Positions 1 to 8,705 of a stretch of DNA of 64,000 nucleotides are shown piece by piece. A model generated the notes under the pieces. It ran no database searches, had not been told where the DNA came from, and was given only the letters and a program-made list of their open reading frames with translations. The translations under genes were made by a program, and so were the position numbers. Location of the stretch: contig NZ_CP109073.1 in NCBI RefSeq assembly GCF_035917415.1, positions 3,308,501 to 3,372,500 on the forward strand, written 5' to 3'. Positions within the stretch are counted from its first letter, which is position 1. Each line of letters starts with the position of its first letter. This DNA comes from Streptomyces sp. NBC_01803. GTDB taxonomy: Bacteria; Actinomycetota; Actinomycetes; Streptomycetales; Streptomycetaceae.

Positions 1-5
1 GGTCG

Positions 6-376
6 TCAGCATGACGGTGGCGGGGCTTGGGTCTGGGCTTGAGCGGTGGTGTGGAAGGCGTTGGTGAGGGCGTCGAGTTGGCGGGCGGGGATCGGGTACC
101 AGCGGGTGCGGCGGTTGAGGCCGGTGGGGCGGTGTTCGGCGGAGTCGGTGACGAGGTGGTTCTTGATCTGGGCGAGTTGGTGGGTGCGGTTTCGGCGAGG
201 TGTTGGGCGGCGGTGAGCAGGCGGTGGAGGCCGCGGGTGAGTGGGCGGATGCCGCCGGTGTCGGCCAGGATCTCCACCGTTGGTCTGCTCTCACGGTGGG
301 GTGTGGTGGGGTGCCACTTCTCGCCGTAGAGAAGGTGGCCGATGCGCAGGCTGAGGGTCTCGACGGCCACGGTCAC
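6..376 (-). pseudogene. degraded hypothetical gene, frameshifted
   Basis: Read on the minus strand, an N-terminal half (from a GTG at 376, beginning VTVAVETLSLRIG and continuing to about 180) and a C-terminal half (about 180 down to a TGA at 6-8, containing RTRWYPIPARQL) form one plausible protein only if one frameshift near 178 is allowed. Both halves have normal codon use for this genome, so I read it as a broken gene. I do not recognise the family. The frame stays open upstream of 376 until about 388, where toxin sequence on the other strand begins, so the 5' end is probably also lost to a rearrangement. A sequencing error could produce the same frameshift. Confidence 0.4.
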
Positions 377-387
377 CGCGTGGGGTC

Positions 388-1575
388 TGGTTCGAAAACG
401 GCTACACCGGCTGGGTGGACTCACCGCTCTCCGCCAGCGACGAGGAGATCCTGCGCCAGGAGTGCGGCCAGGAGTGTGTCGATGAATACCGGCAGGCCCT
501 CGCGAACTCCAATGCCGACGTCGTCGACTGGCTGGCCGACAACGGCCTCGACATCCTCCTCGAAGTCATCGGCGTCAACGACGTCCGCCGCTGCTTCGGC
601 GACGGTGACGTCGAAAGCTGCCTCTGGACCCTGGTCGATGTAGGCAGCCTGGTCGTCGCGGTCGGCAAGCTGCCCGCCGTCAGCCGGGCCATCGCCCGCG
701 TCTCCTCCGAAATCCCGGCCTTCTTCCGCCTGGTCGACGTCGGCAAGGACACCGTCGAGCGCCTGCGCCGCGTCATCGACGCAGCCCGGCTGGCGCCCTG
801 CAACAGCTTCCTCCCCGGCACCGGCGTGGTCATGGCCGACGGCACCATCCGCGCCATCGAGGACGTGCGGATCGGGGACCTCGTGCTGGCCACCGACCCG
901 GAGACCGGTCAGACCGCCCCCCGGCGGGTGACGCGGGAGATTGTCGGGGATGGCGAGAAGAACCTGGTCGACATCACCATCACCTCCGACGGCACCCGCG
1001 AGACGATCACGGCGACCGCGAGCCACCCGTTCTGGGTCCCCGCCCTAGACACATGGGTCGACGCCGACGACCTGCGCTCCGGGCAGTGGCTGCGCACCAG
1101 CGCCGGCACCCGCGTGCAGATCACCGCGATCGAACACCACACGCGGCAGGCCACCGTCCACAACCTCACCGTCGACGGATTCCATACCTTCTACGTCGCC
1201 GCCGCGGGCACGGACGTCCTCGTCCACAACAGCACCGGCTGCATACCTGAACTGGCCGACTGGGCGAACCGCTACTACCAGGTCGGCTCCCACGGCCAAG
1301 CGATCACTCTCACCACGGAACGAATGAATCACATCCTGATCCGCCACCATCCCCGCTACTGGAACGGTTCGAGAGCCGACACGCAGACGTTCTTCCGTGA
1401 AGACATGACCATCGCCGATGTCGAGCACGTCATCGCCGCAACCGTCAACCAGAATCGCGCGGCCATCGCGGAACTCGGCAATGCGGTCGGTGGGTTCATT
1501 GGCGTGGTGGACGGCATCCGCTACCGGGTCAAACTGGATGCTGGCCGGATCGTGCAGGTCTATCCGCCGGCATGA
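388..1575 (+). CDS. polymorphic toxin C-terminal part: Hint domain plus toxin tip, 5'-truncated
   Basis: The frame begins abruptly near 388 (WFENGYTGWVDS) with no ribosome site; the first in-frame start is a GTG at 415, so this looks like the tail of a much larger secreted toxin (Rhs or similar) cut by a rearrangement. Residues 1-128 from that GTG are a linker. A Hint (intein-like) autoprotease follows, from the cysteine at 799-801 (CNSFLPGTGV) through TASHPFW to the terminal VLVHN ending at 1230; Hint domains cut at this Asn to release the tip. The tip (1231-1572, 114 residues) carries HILIRHHPRYW and ends in a beta-rich segment. Its size and layout suggest a small RNase of the BECR type, but that is inference. 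The next gene overlaps it by 4 bp, as immunity genes do. Confidence 0.75.
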   Translation, partial: WFENGYTGWVDSPLSASDEEILRQECGQECVDEYRQALANSNADVVDWLADNGLDILLEVIGVNDVRRCFGDGDVESCLWTLVDVGSLVVAVGKLPAVSRAIARVSSEIPAFFRLVDVGKDTVERLRRVIDAARLAPCNSFLPGTGVVMADGTIRAIEDVRIGDLVLATDPETGQTAPRRVTREIVGDGEKNLVDITITSDGTRETITATASHPFWVPALDTWVDADDLRSGQWLRTSAGTRVQITAIEHHTRQATVHNLTVDGFHTFYVAAAGTDVLVHNSTGCIPELADWANRYYQVGSHGQAITLTTERMNHILIRHHPRYWNGSRADTQTFFREDMTIADVEHVIAATVNQNRAAIAELGNAVGGFIGVVDGIRYRVKLDAGRIVQVYPPA

Positions 1576-2108
1576 CGGAACACAAAGAACCCGGGCGGCC
1601 AACCGCCGATCCCGGCCTGGGGAAGGAAGCTGAAGTGGGCAGCAGGCAGCCGTCTTTGCCGACAGGGGTGACAGGCTTCTGGCGCGACGGTGAGCCCGCG
1701 CTTTCGAGAACGGATCTGCGGCCCTTCAAGGCTGCTAGCCACGCCGCGGCCCGGGGGGCTCAGCTCAAGGTCTCGGACCTGGCACCGTCCTGGGGGTGCG
1801 AGAAGTACCACATGGTCTTCATGACCTCTGTGTCCGGCGAACGCGTCGCCGTGCTGTGCCACCGCCACGTGCCGTGGGTGGCGTTCGCTGTGCCCACGGA
1901 GGCCGCCGCGTCGCGACCGCGGTACCTGTCACCGCCCACCTGGGCGGACCACTTCAGCTGGGCTGGTTTCACGGTGCTGGCGCCGGAGTTCCTGGACGCG
2001 CCGGCTTCCGAGGCCGATCTGTCGGCGCTCCGCCCAGTGGAGCACGAGCAGGTCTCGTGCTGGAAACCAGCGACCATCGGCGACATCGTCTTCAACGACT
2101 GGGATTGA
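1572..2108 (+). CDS. putative immunity protein for the upstream toxin
   Basis: A 178-residue cytosolic-looking protein without signal peptide or membrane segment. Its ATG overlaps the toxin stop by 4 bp (ATGA at 1572-1575), the usual arrangement for toxin-immunity pairs. I do not recognise the fold. The first 60 residues are polar and probably disordered; the rest is a compact domain with WGCEKYHMVFM and a tryptophan-rich end (CWKPATIGDIVFNDWD). The role rests on position only. No clear Shine-Dalgarno precedes the ATG, so translation is probably coupled to the toxin, or the true start is internal. Confidence 0.55.
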   Translation: MTEHKEPGRPTADPGLGKEAEVGSRQPSLPTGVTGFWRDGEPALSRTDLRPFKAASHAAARGAQLKVSDLAPSWGCEKYHMVFMTSVSGERVAVLCHRHVPWVAFAVPTEAAASRPRYLSPPTWADHFSWAGFTVLAPEFLDAPASEADLSALRPVEHEQVSCWKPATIGDIVFNDWD

Positions 2109-2182
2109 CGTCCCCCGTCTGGACGCAGGCAGCGCGTCAGGGCCTTCGGTGGGTTCGGCCGACATCGGCCCGTTCGGGGCGA

Positions 2183-2517
2183 TCATCGCTTCAGCAGGTT
2201 CAGGATCAGCGTGGCGATATCTTCCGGAGCCTCCTCGGCCATGAAGTGGCCCGCCTGGGTGGTGAAGTGCTGGAAGTCGGTGGCCCACGGTCGCCAGATC
2301 GCGGTGGCATCAAACCCCAACTGCCGGCCCCAGTCCTGCTGGACGACCGTCACCGGCATGGTGAGCCGGTTGCCGGCGTCGAGGTCGGCTTGGTCATGTT
2401 CGATGTCGACGGTCGCGGTGGCGCGATAGTCGGCGACGATCGACGGAACGGCGTCTCGGCATGCGCGAAGGTACTCGGCGCGCACGCCGGCATGTCCGGC
2501 GTAGAAGTCGGCATTTT
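2183..2517 (-). pseudogene. alpha/beta hydrolase, C-terminal fragment
   Basis: The minus-strand frame reads FYAGHAGVRAEYLRACRD and then a C-terminal half resembling haloalkane- or fluoroacetate-dehalogenase-like alpha/beta hydrolases, including GHFMAEEAPEDIA, where GHF(M/L) holds the catalytic histidine. The nucleophile half is missing: at about 2517 the frame runs into an unrelated plus-strand fragment. With no nucleophile elbow it cannot be active. The abrupt tail-to-middle junction suggests a deletion or rearrangement. Confidence 0.6.
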
Positions 2518-2519
2518 CC

Positions 2520-2884
2520 CGCTCGCGCTCCTCTCACTCCGCCTGCGGCACCGACGTCCCGCGCCAACGGACCCCAACCTCGACTGGGGCCCCTACCGTC
2601 CCTGGGTCCAGCCCCTCCTCGACATCGCCCGCGGCAACCTCCCAGCGGCCCGCCACGCCGCCGCCACCCTGCCCCCACCCCCTGCCGACCACCTGTATGA
2701 CTCACTCTGGGCCGTCAACGCACACACAGCGATCCTGCTCCAAGACCAATCACTCGCCACACAAGCGCACAACGCCCTCTCCCCCCTGCGCGGCGAGACC
2801 GCGGGCGGAACAACCGCCATGATCACCTTCGGCACCGTCAACGACATCCTCGCCACCCTCGATCAGCACCTCGATCGGCGATGA
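2520..2884 (+). pseudogene. BTAD/AfsR-type transcriptional activator, C-terminal fragment
   Basis: The plus-strand frame from about 2520 contains DPNLDWGPYRPWVQPLLDI and LWAVNAHTAILL and ends at a TGA at 2882-2884. This looks like the extreme C-terminus of Streptomyces BTAD-domain activators. Winged-helix, BTAD and ATPase parts are absent and the 5' side abuts the inverted hydrolase fragment, so this is a remnant, not a gene. The family assignment is from memory of the motif. Confidence 0.45.
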
Positions 2885-2989
2885 CCCCACGCCTCGAACC
2901 GAGTCCTCGCACTGTCTCGCGTCAACAACGTCCGACCCCGCGACATCCAGGACTCGGGGTCTTCAGGCGAGCTCATCCGCATGCCGGAG

Positions 2990-3703
2990 GGCGGCTGCCG
3001 GCCCCGGCTGCTGGCCCCCGGCGGCTGCGTCCGGGCGCCTCGCGCGGACTTCGCGGCTGTGGAGAATCGCCGGCCGCGCATGGCCGCCGGTCATCTCCAG
3101 CGCGACGTGTACGGGGCCGCGGGCGGCCTCGGCGATCTCTTCGGTGAGGCTGGTCGATCAGGAGTCCGTCACCGCATCGGCGCCGAGGTCACAGGCGAGC
3201 TGGCGCTTCTCCTCCGTGCCGGCCAGCGCGATGACCTCGGCTCCGGCCTGTTGGGCCAACTGGACGGCGAGCGAGCCGACTCCACCCGCGGCGGCGGGGA
3301 TCACGACCGTCTGTCGCGACTTCAGTTCGGCGGAGGTGGAGAGGAGGTCCCAGGCTGACTGGCCCTGGGAGCCAGGCTGATGGCCTGCTCGTCGGTGATG
3401 TCCTCCGGCACGGCCCACGCCGTGCGGCGGTGAACGAGGGCCTTCTCGGCATACCCTCCGCCCCGGGTGAGCCCGACGAAGCGCCGCCCGCCGTCGGTGG
3501 TGCCGATCACCTCGTTGCCGGGGATGCAGGGGAGTCCCACCGGGCTGAGGTAGGTACTGTTCCGCACGTGCGTGTCCGCGTAGTTCACGCCGGCTCGGCT
3601 GACGTCGATCAGCCGATCAGTCGATCACATGGTGAGCGGGACGCGGCTGTGAATCCGGGACCTCGGTCGGTTGAAGTACCTCGGGCCCGCCGAACTCCTT
3701 CAT
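2990..3703 (-). pseudogene. NADPH:quinone oxidoreductase (zinc-type MDR) with several frameshifts
   Basis: Fragments of one medium-chain dehydrogenase/quinone reductase lie in order on the minus strand but in different frames: an N-terminus from an ATG at 3701-3703 (MKEFGGPEVLQPTEVPD), then GVNYADTHVRNSTYLSP with PCIPGNEVIG, then the cofactor site AAAGGVGSLAVQLAQQAG with EEKRQLACDLGADAV, then LTEEIAEAARGPVHVALEMTGG. At least three frame changes (near 3605, 3380 and 3155) break it, and the remaining C-terminal third is not recognisable. It is decaying and not expected to make protein. Confidence 0.7.
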
Positions 3704-3868
3704 GGTCGATGCCGAGTGCGGCCAGGTGTCCCGGCGCCCGTGACGAGGCGCCCGGGACGAGCTGCCGCTGGACAAGGAAGCGGAGGCCAGACGGTAGACG
3801 GCGTCGACGTGCGCCTGCGTGACTTGCGGCGAGTCTCTTGGACCTGAATCCGGCCTTGTGAGCTGGTC

Positions 3869-3945
3869 TCATCCGGTGAGTCCGCGGTAGTGGATCAGGG
3901 TGCAGGCGATGGTGGTGCGGGCGAGGAAATGCTCCGGGCGCCCGG
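3869..3945 (-). mobile_element. transposase C-terminal remnant (IS5-like)
   Basis: On the minus strand a short frame reads EHFLARTTIACTLIHYRGLTG and stops at 3869-3871, closely resembling the end of DDE (IS5-group) transposases in Streptomyces. Nothing upstream forms a transposase, so only about 25 codons remain. It sits between the broken oxidoreductase and the oxygenase/EF-hand gene and probably marks a past insertion. The call rests on one short motif. Confidence 0.4.
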
Positions 3946-4096
3946 AGCAGGACTGAAGGGCGCCGAGACGCGCGGAATCATCCGAACGGGTGGTTTGAGC
4001 TGGGGGATATCACCTGGATGGCCGGGCGGGCGCTTGAGTTGGTCCGCGCGTGTGGCGGCCAACCCGGGCGCCGCGTTCGTGTCTCCTGGAGGGTTT

Positions 4097-5491
4097 ATGA
4101 CGGCCAGCCAGCCAGTCCGCTCCGACTCCCTGTTTCGGCACACCCTCGCGGAGCGACGCATTGCCCTGGTCGCCTGGCGGCTGCTGACACTGCAGGTCGC
4201 GCATCCTGTCGTCGCGGCGGGCATGGGGGATTGGTCCACGTACCGGGCGCACCCGTGGCGACGGGTCCAGCACACCATGGACAGCGGACGCCGCCTGTTC
4301 TTCCACGACCGAGACGCATTGCGCCGCGAGGTCGTCCGCCTGGAGCGCACACACCGCCGCATCCGCGGCACCGACCCGGCCGGTCGGGCGTACACGGCCG
4401 AGGACCCGGAGGTCCGCATCTGGGTGCTCGTGACGCTCTATGAGGCGTTGACTGCGTTGCGCGCACTGTCCGACGATCCCTTCACGCCCGCCGAACTCGA
4501 CCGGCTCTACACCGAGTTCCGCGACGTATGCGGGGAATTCGGCCTGCCGGACGAGCTGTGGCCGGCGACCGCCGCGGACGTTCCCGGATACATGGACCGC
4601 ACCATCCGCGAACGCCTTGAGGACAGCCCGGAGTTCCGGTACATGCTGTCCGGCGTCCTGCGCGCGGCGCCCCGTCCCGGGCGCCTGTGGTTCGTGGGGC
4701 CCTCCTGGCCGGTGCTGCGCGTGCTGATCGCCCGCATGGTGACCACGCTGACCGTCGCGGACCTGCCACCCGCTCTCCGGGAGCGGTTCGGGCTGCGCAG
4801 CGGTCGGGGCGCCGCCCTGCTGTCCTGGGCCGTGCACCGCGGGGCCCGCCACGTCATGACCCGGCTGCCGCACCGGTGGCGGTTCCGCCTGCCGGTGACC
4901 GCCGCGACGCCTGCGGCCACGCGTTCACGCGGGTCCCGCCGCACGCGCCGGCGCGACACCCGCCCGGTCCGCCTCGACACGTTCTTCCGGCAGGTCCTTG
5001 ATCAGACCGGAGACGGCTTCATCGGTGTCGCCGATCTGCGTGCCATGGCGCACAACGTCTGCTGGCCGTTGGAGCTGTCGGACGAACGCGAGGCCGAGGT
5101 CCACGCCGCCTTCGACATATGGTGGCGGCACTTGGAGGAGACCATGGACACCGACGGTGACGGGCGGATCGGCCGGGAGGAGTTCGTGGCAGCCGCGATG
5201 GCCGGTGTCGACCGGGACCCCGACCATCTCGCCAAGGGTCTGCACGTGGCGGTCCGGGCGATGTTCCGTGCCGCGGACACCGATGGCGGTGGCCACCTGT
5301 GCGCCGATGAGTACCGCACGCTGTTCGGCGGTTCCCGGGTTCACCCGGCCGAACTCAACCAGGGATTCCGCGAGTTGGACGCCGACGGCGACGGCCGGAT
5401 CACCGAGGAGGAGTTCGTCCATGCCTTCACGGACTACTTCACCGCTCGCACCGCTACCGCCCCGGGCACCCACATGTTCGGCCGACCCTGA
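4097..5491 (+). CDS. MpaB/DUF2236-like oxygenase fused to a four-EF-hand domain
   Basis: The start is the ATG at 4097, preceded by GGAGG at 4087-4091; it gives 464 residues. Residues about 10-230 look like the oxygenase-MpaB/DUF2236 family, a heme-binding group related to rubber oxygenase Lcp (LLTLQVAHPVVAAGMG, RAHPWRRV, a His before RRIRG). The usual WVHATL element reads WVLVTL, so one histidine typical of the family is replaced. A basic Arg/Ser/Thr linker near residue 280 leads to four calcium-binding-like loops: DQTGDGFIG (about 302), DTDGDGRIGREEF (351), DTDGGGHL (394) and DADGDGRITEEEF (428). The last three have near-canonical Asp/Gly/Glu spacing. The EF-hand part alone resembles bacterial calerythrin-type proteins. 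A calcium-controlled oxygenase is an inference. It stands alone between mobile-element debris and a TetR gene. Confidence 0.75.
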   Translation: MTASQPVRSDSLFRHTLAERRIALVAWRLLTLQVAHPVVAAGMGDWSTYRAHPWRRVQHTMDSGRRLFFHDRDALRREVVRLERTHRRIRGTDPAGRAYTAEDPEVRIWVLVTLYEALTALRALSDDPFTPAELDRLYTEFRDVCGEFGLPDELWPATAADVPGYMDRTIRERLEDSPEFRYMLSGVLRAAPRPGRLWFVGPSWPVLRVLIARMVTTLTVADLPPALRERFGLRSGRGAALLSWAVHRGARHVMTRLPHRWRFRLPVTAATPAATRSRGSRRTRRRDTRPVRLDTFFRQVLDQTGDGFIGVADLRAMAHNVCWPLELSDEREAEVHAAFDIWWRHLEETMDTDGDGRIGREEFVAAAMAGVDRDPDHLAKGLHVAVRAMFRAADTDGGGHLCADEYRTLFGGSRVHPAELNQGFRELDADGDGRITEEEFVHAFTDYFTARTATAPGTHMFGRP

Positions 5492-5518
5492 GCTTGTCTT
5501 GTAACGTCCGGTGGGCGG

Positions 5519-6127
5519 TCAGGGGCTCGGCTTCGCGGTGTCGGCGGGTGGGCCAACGCCGTGCAGCAGCGTGTCGACCACGCGTGCGGCGAGTCCTTCC
5601 ACGTCGCTGTCACTGTCCGGTCGTTCTTGGGAAGCTTCGTGGATCAGGGCGTAGTAGACGCGCCGTACCCACCCCAGATCGCTGTCTGGGGCAAGCACGC
5701 CTGCCTCCCGTGCCCGCCGGAAGAGGTGGTCGCACTGAGCGAGCACATCGTCGTGCACCCGTGCCACTTCGGGGTCCTCTGGTGTCGTTCCACTCATCGC
5801 GAACCCCCAGCCGGTCTTGACTCGGAGAACGTTGGCGGTCACCTGGTGAAGGGCGACGGCCGGCGGGGCGGTATCGGGGCGGGCTGCTTGGACGGCTTCG
5901 TGGAACTGTCGGGTCGCCCACGCGCTCAGCGCGGACACGAGTGCTTCCCGTGAGACGAAACGGCGGTGCACGGTGGTCCTGGCGACGCCCGCGGCCTCCG
6001 CGATCTGTTCCATCGTCGCCGCCGGGTTGGAGCCCAGTACCCGCTCGGCGGCTTCCAGGATCGCCCGGACGGTGCGTTCGGCATCGGCCCGCAGCGGCCG
6101 CTCCTGCCCCTGTCCCCGGCTGTTCAT
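5519..6127 (-). CDS. TetR/AcrR-family transcriptional regulator
   Basis: A 202-residue repressor. The N-terminal HTH covers about residues 15-65 (RTVRAILEAAERVL, ATMEQIAEAAGVARTTVHRRF). The C-terminal ligand and dimer domain is not informative about the effector. I chose the ATG at 6127 because GGGAGG lies just upstream; a TTG at 6151 is possible. It is transcribed divergently from the SDR gene at 6254, and the 126 bp between them contain a perfect 12-bp palindrome, so it most likely represses that gene and itself. Confidence 0.85.
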   Translation of the reverse strand: MNSRGQGQERPLRADAERTVRAILEAAERVLGSNPAATMEQIAEAAGVARTTVHRRFVSREALVSALSAWATRQFHEAVQAARPDTAPPAVALHQVTANVLRVKTGWGFAMSGTTPEDPEVARVHDDVLAQCDHLFRRAREAGVLAPDSDLGWVRRVYYALIHEASQERPDSDSDVEGLAARVVDTLLHGVGPPADTAKPSP

Positions 6128-6193
6128 GAGCCTCCCTCGCGACGACGCCAAGGATACAGAGACGTCGCCACCCAGCCATTACTTGCAACAGCT

Positions 6194-6205
6194 GAGATGC
6201 ATCTC
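6194..6205. promoter_or_regulatory. candidate TetR operator
   Basis: A perfect palindrome, GAGATGCATCTC, lies in the intergenic region shared by the divergent TetR and SDR genes. Flanking TGCAAC words occur at about 6184 and 6231. Position and symmetry fit an operator for the neighbouring repressor; binding is inferred. Confidence 0.45.
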
Positions 6206-6253
6206 CTAGGTTAGTCGCGTCACACTTGATGCAACTGCTGACGGAGCTCACTC

Positions 6254-7042
6254 ATGGATCTGCAATTGGACGGCAAGACCGCAGTCGTGACCGGCGCGAG
6301 CCGAGGCATCGGACTCGCGACCGTCGCTGCCCTGACGGAAGAAGGCATGCGCGTAGTGGCGGCGGCGCGGACCGTCACCCCGGAACTGAAGGACACCGGG
6401 GCAGTCACCGTGGCCGTGGACCTGTCCACGCCTGACGGCCCGTCCCAGCTCATTGATCAGGCCACGGCCCAACTGGGCACGCTCGACCTGCTGGTCAACA
6501 ACGTCGGCGGCGGGGACAGCGGGGAAAGCCAGACCAGCGGCTTCCTGGCCTTCACCGACCGGCAGTGGAACGAAGCGCTCGGCCTGAACCTTCTCGCCGC
6601 TGTCCGCACGACCCGCACCGCGCTCCCCAGCCTGCTCCCCAAGCGCGGAGCCATCGTGAACATCTCGTCCAACGGCGCCCGGATGCCGCACGCCGGCCCC
6701 ACGCCGTACACCACCGCCAAGGCGGCGCTCACCGCCTTCGGCAAAGCCCTCTCCGAGGAGTTCGGCGCTCAAGGGATCCGGGTCAACACGGTCTCCCCCG
6801 GTCCCGTCCGCACCGCGATGTGGGAAAGCCCCGACGGCTACGGGGCGGAACTGGCCGCCGCCATGGGTCTGGAGCACGAACAACTCCTGGCGCGGCTCCC
6901 CGCGGCCGCGGGGATGACCACCGGCCGCTTCGTTGAACCCTCCGAGGTAGCGGCACTCGTGACCTATCTCGCCTCGCCTCTTGCCGGCAGCATCACTGGC
7001 GCAGACCACATCATCGACGGAGGTGCCATCAAGACCGTGTGA
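6254..7042 (+). CDS. SDR-family NAD(P)-dependent oxidoreductase
   Basis: A 262-residue classical short-chain dehydrogenase/reductase. It shows the cofactor motif TGASRGIG (residues 14-21), NNVGGGD near 81, the catalytic Ser in NISS, YTTAK (YxxxK) near 155, and the C-terminal GADHIIDGG. All catalytic residues are present, so it should be active; the substrate cannot be read. GGAG lies ahead of the ATG. It is divergent from the TetR gene and is its probable target, an arrangement often seen for detoxifying reductases. A transposase remnant starts just after the stop. Confidence 0.88.
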   Translation: MDLQLDGKTAVVTGASRGIGLATVAALTEEGMRVVAAARTVTPELKDTGAVTVAVDLSTPDGPSQLIDQATAQLGTLDLLVNNVGGGDSGESQTSGFLAFTDRQWNEALGLNLLAAVRTTRTALPSLLPKRGAIVNISSNGARMPHAGPTPYTTAKAALTAFGKALSEEFGAQGIRVNTVSPGPVRTAMWESPDGYGAELAAAMGLEHEQLLARLPAAAGMTTGRFVEPSEVAALVTYLASPLAGSITGADHIIDGGAIKTV

Positions 7043-7046
7043 GCCC

Positions 7047-7375
7047 GTAGCTTTCGTCGAGCGACGGGAGTTGGTGCCCTTCTTGTGGTGGGCGGGGCGG
7101 CTGTATGCCTCACCGGTCACCAGGACCCGGCCCACGTCGTGGCGGGTGGCCGGGTGTCGGTTCTTCGAGCCGGGCGGGCGGCCGGGACCGGGTCGGGAGG
7201 GTTTGGGTGCGCCGGCCGGTGAGCCGGTCCTCGTCCACAGGTTCGTGAACTCCCTCCGGACCCGAGCGGGCGTCAGTCTGTTCGGTGGAACCGGTCTCTC
7301 CCAGGGCCTGCGGAGGTTCAGTGGTCAACGGGTGGGCAAGCCGAAGCCGGGCATGGGCGGCTGTCAGTGGCCATG
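7047..7375 (-). mobile_element. IS701-like transposase C-terminal remnant, frameshifted
   Basis: On the minus strand one frame gives LNLRRPWERPVPPNRLTPAR, PSRPGPGRPPGSKNR and VGRVLVTGEAYSRPAHHKK, typical of the tail of an actinobacterial transposase family. Just upstream HARLRLAHPLTT lies in another frame with a stop between, so it is frameshifted as well as truncated. No stop follows before the SDR gene, so the 3' boundary is also lost. Confidence 0.55.
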
Positions 7376-7540
7376 TCCAACTCCCCACTGGCGGCCAGTT
7401 GGTGGGGCGTTATCCGGCCGTGGCAGGGATACGTTGGGTAACGATGGTGATGACCACGGTGCGTCAAGTCGTCCTGCCTGCCGACGCGCGTTTCAGCCTT
7501 CGGACACCGGCCAACGGGGATGTTGGTGGAGGATGGATGC

Positions 7541-7670
7541 GTGATCGGTGACCGGTGGGGTGTGAGCGACAGCGAGATCTTGCGCTCATACCCATGCGAC
7601 GACTTCGTCACCTCACCCGCGCTGCAGGCGTGGCGGGGCGTGGGGGTCGAGGCGCCTGACTCGGCCCAGG
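7541..7670 (+). pseudogene. SRPBCC-family protein, N-terminal fragment
   Basis: From a GTG at 7541 with GGTGGAGG upstream, the frame reads VIGDRWGVSDSEILRSYPCD followed by DFVTSPALQAWRGVGVEAP. This matches the start of polyketide-cyclase/SRPBCC-like proteins common in Streptomyces. After about 40 codons the sequence changes, in another frame, to a DHFR-like protein, so only the front of the gene remains. The 165 bp before it (7376-7540) show nothing recognisable. Confidence 0.5.
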
Positions 7671-7680
7671 GGATCCCGCG

Positions 7681-8201
7681 AGCCGCGATGGCCGGAGGGC
7701 GACTTCGGCTGGACGGCGCCCGACGAGGAGGTCTTTCGTTTCTGGATCGACGAGATCCGGGAGGTCGGCGTTCACCTGCTGGGCCGACGGCTGTACGAGA
7801 CGATGCTGTACTGGGAGACCGCCGACCAGGATCGATCGCTCGACGACTCCGAGCGCGAGTGGACCGCGCTCTGGAAGCCGTTGCCGAAGGTGGTGTTCTC
7901 GACCACGCTGTCGGCGGTGCGGGGCCATGCCCGCCTGGCCTCCGGCGGCCTGGCGGAGGAGATCGAGCGGTTGCGGGCCGAGCCGGGGGAGGGCGAGATC
8001 GCGATCGGCGGCGCGACCCTCGCCGCCGAGGCGGCCGCGTTGGGTCTGATCGACGAGTACCGGACCATGGTCTACCCGGTGCTGGTCGGCGGCGGCATCC
8101 CGTTCTTTCCCCAGCGCGAGTGCCGAGTGGATCTCGAACTCGTCGAGACCCGCCCCTTCAGCTCGAAAGTCGTCTACCTCCGCTACCGCGTGGCGCGTTA
8201 G
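7681..8201 (+). pseudogene. dihydrofolate-reductase/RibD-C family protein, 5'-truncated
   Basis: The frame from about 7681 reads GDFGWTAPDEEVFRFWIDEI, HLLGRRLYETMLYW, KVVFSTTLSAV, IAIGGATLAAEAAALGLIDEY and VYPVLVGGGIPFF, ending at a TAG at 8199-8201. These are conserved elements of the small dihydrofolate-reductase-like (RibD C-terminal) family. About 15-20 N-terminal residues that start the Rossmann-like fold are missing; the sequence joins an SRPBCC fragment in another frame. An ATG at 7803 could start 132 residues, but that product would lack the nucleotide-binding front. Probably non-functional. Confidence 0.65.
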
Positions 8202-8703
8202 CCGGCTCGTCCGCTGAGCCCTGGGAAGAACGGGCCAGTCAGTGACGTGTTCTCCATGAAGATCACTTCCCGTGTCTGTTGAGGATGAGGGGCGGCGCGG
8301 GTGATGTCGCCGGTTCGGCTTGGGCTGAGGGTGACATGTTGCCGGGTGCCCCGGCGTTGTCTGAGTGCGGCGGCGGTGCGTTCGCCCAGGGCGCGGACGT
8401 TTCGGATCAGGGCGTTCGTTGGGTGGGTGTCGGCGTGCGGGGCCTGCTCGGACTGGCCCTCGGGACGGCGGACGGGGACCCGGATACCGATGCCCGCACC
8501 GATATGGCCGTTGCCCGCCGAAGTCGGCATTCTCTCGGCGGCTGCCTTGTCCAGCGCGGGTAGCGCGTGGCGGCGGGCGGCGGTGATATCGGGGGTGGAA
8601 CCGGGCTCGACGTCGGAGACCCACAACGGGGTGCCGTCCGGGGCGGACAGGAACCGCACGTTGCCGCCGAACGCCTTGTGCTTCTTGCTGAACCACAGGT
8701 CGT
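8198..8703 (-). mobile_element. IS5-like DDE transposase, 3' remnant
   Basis: The minus-strand frame contains WFSKKHKAFGGNVRFLSAPD, LWVSDVEPGSTPDI, NALIRNVRALGERTAAALRQ and QHVTLSPSRTGDI, characteristic of the C-terminal half of an IS5-group transposase. It begins abruptly at about 8703 beside the end of the methyltransferase gene, so the first half is gone. The frame overlaps the DHFR-like stop by a few bases. No terminal inverted repeats were identified. Confidence 0.6.
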
Positions 8704-8705
8704 GC

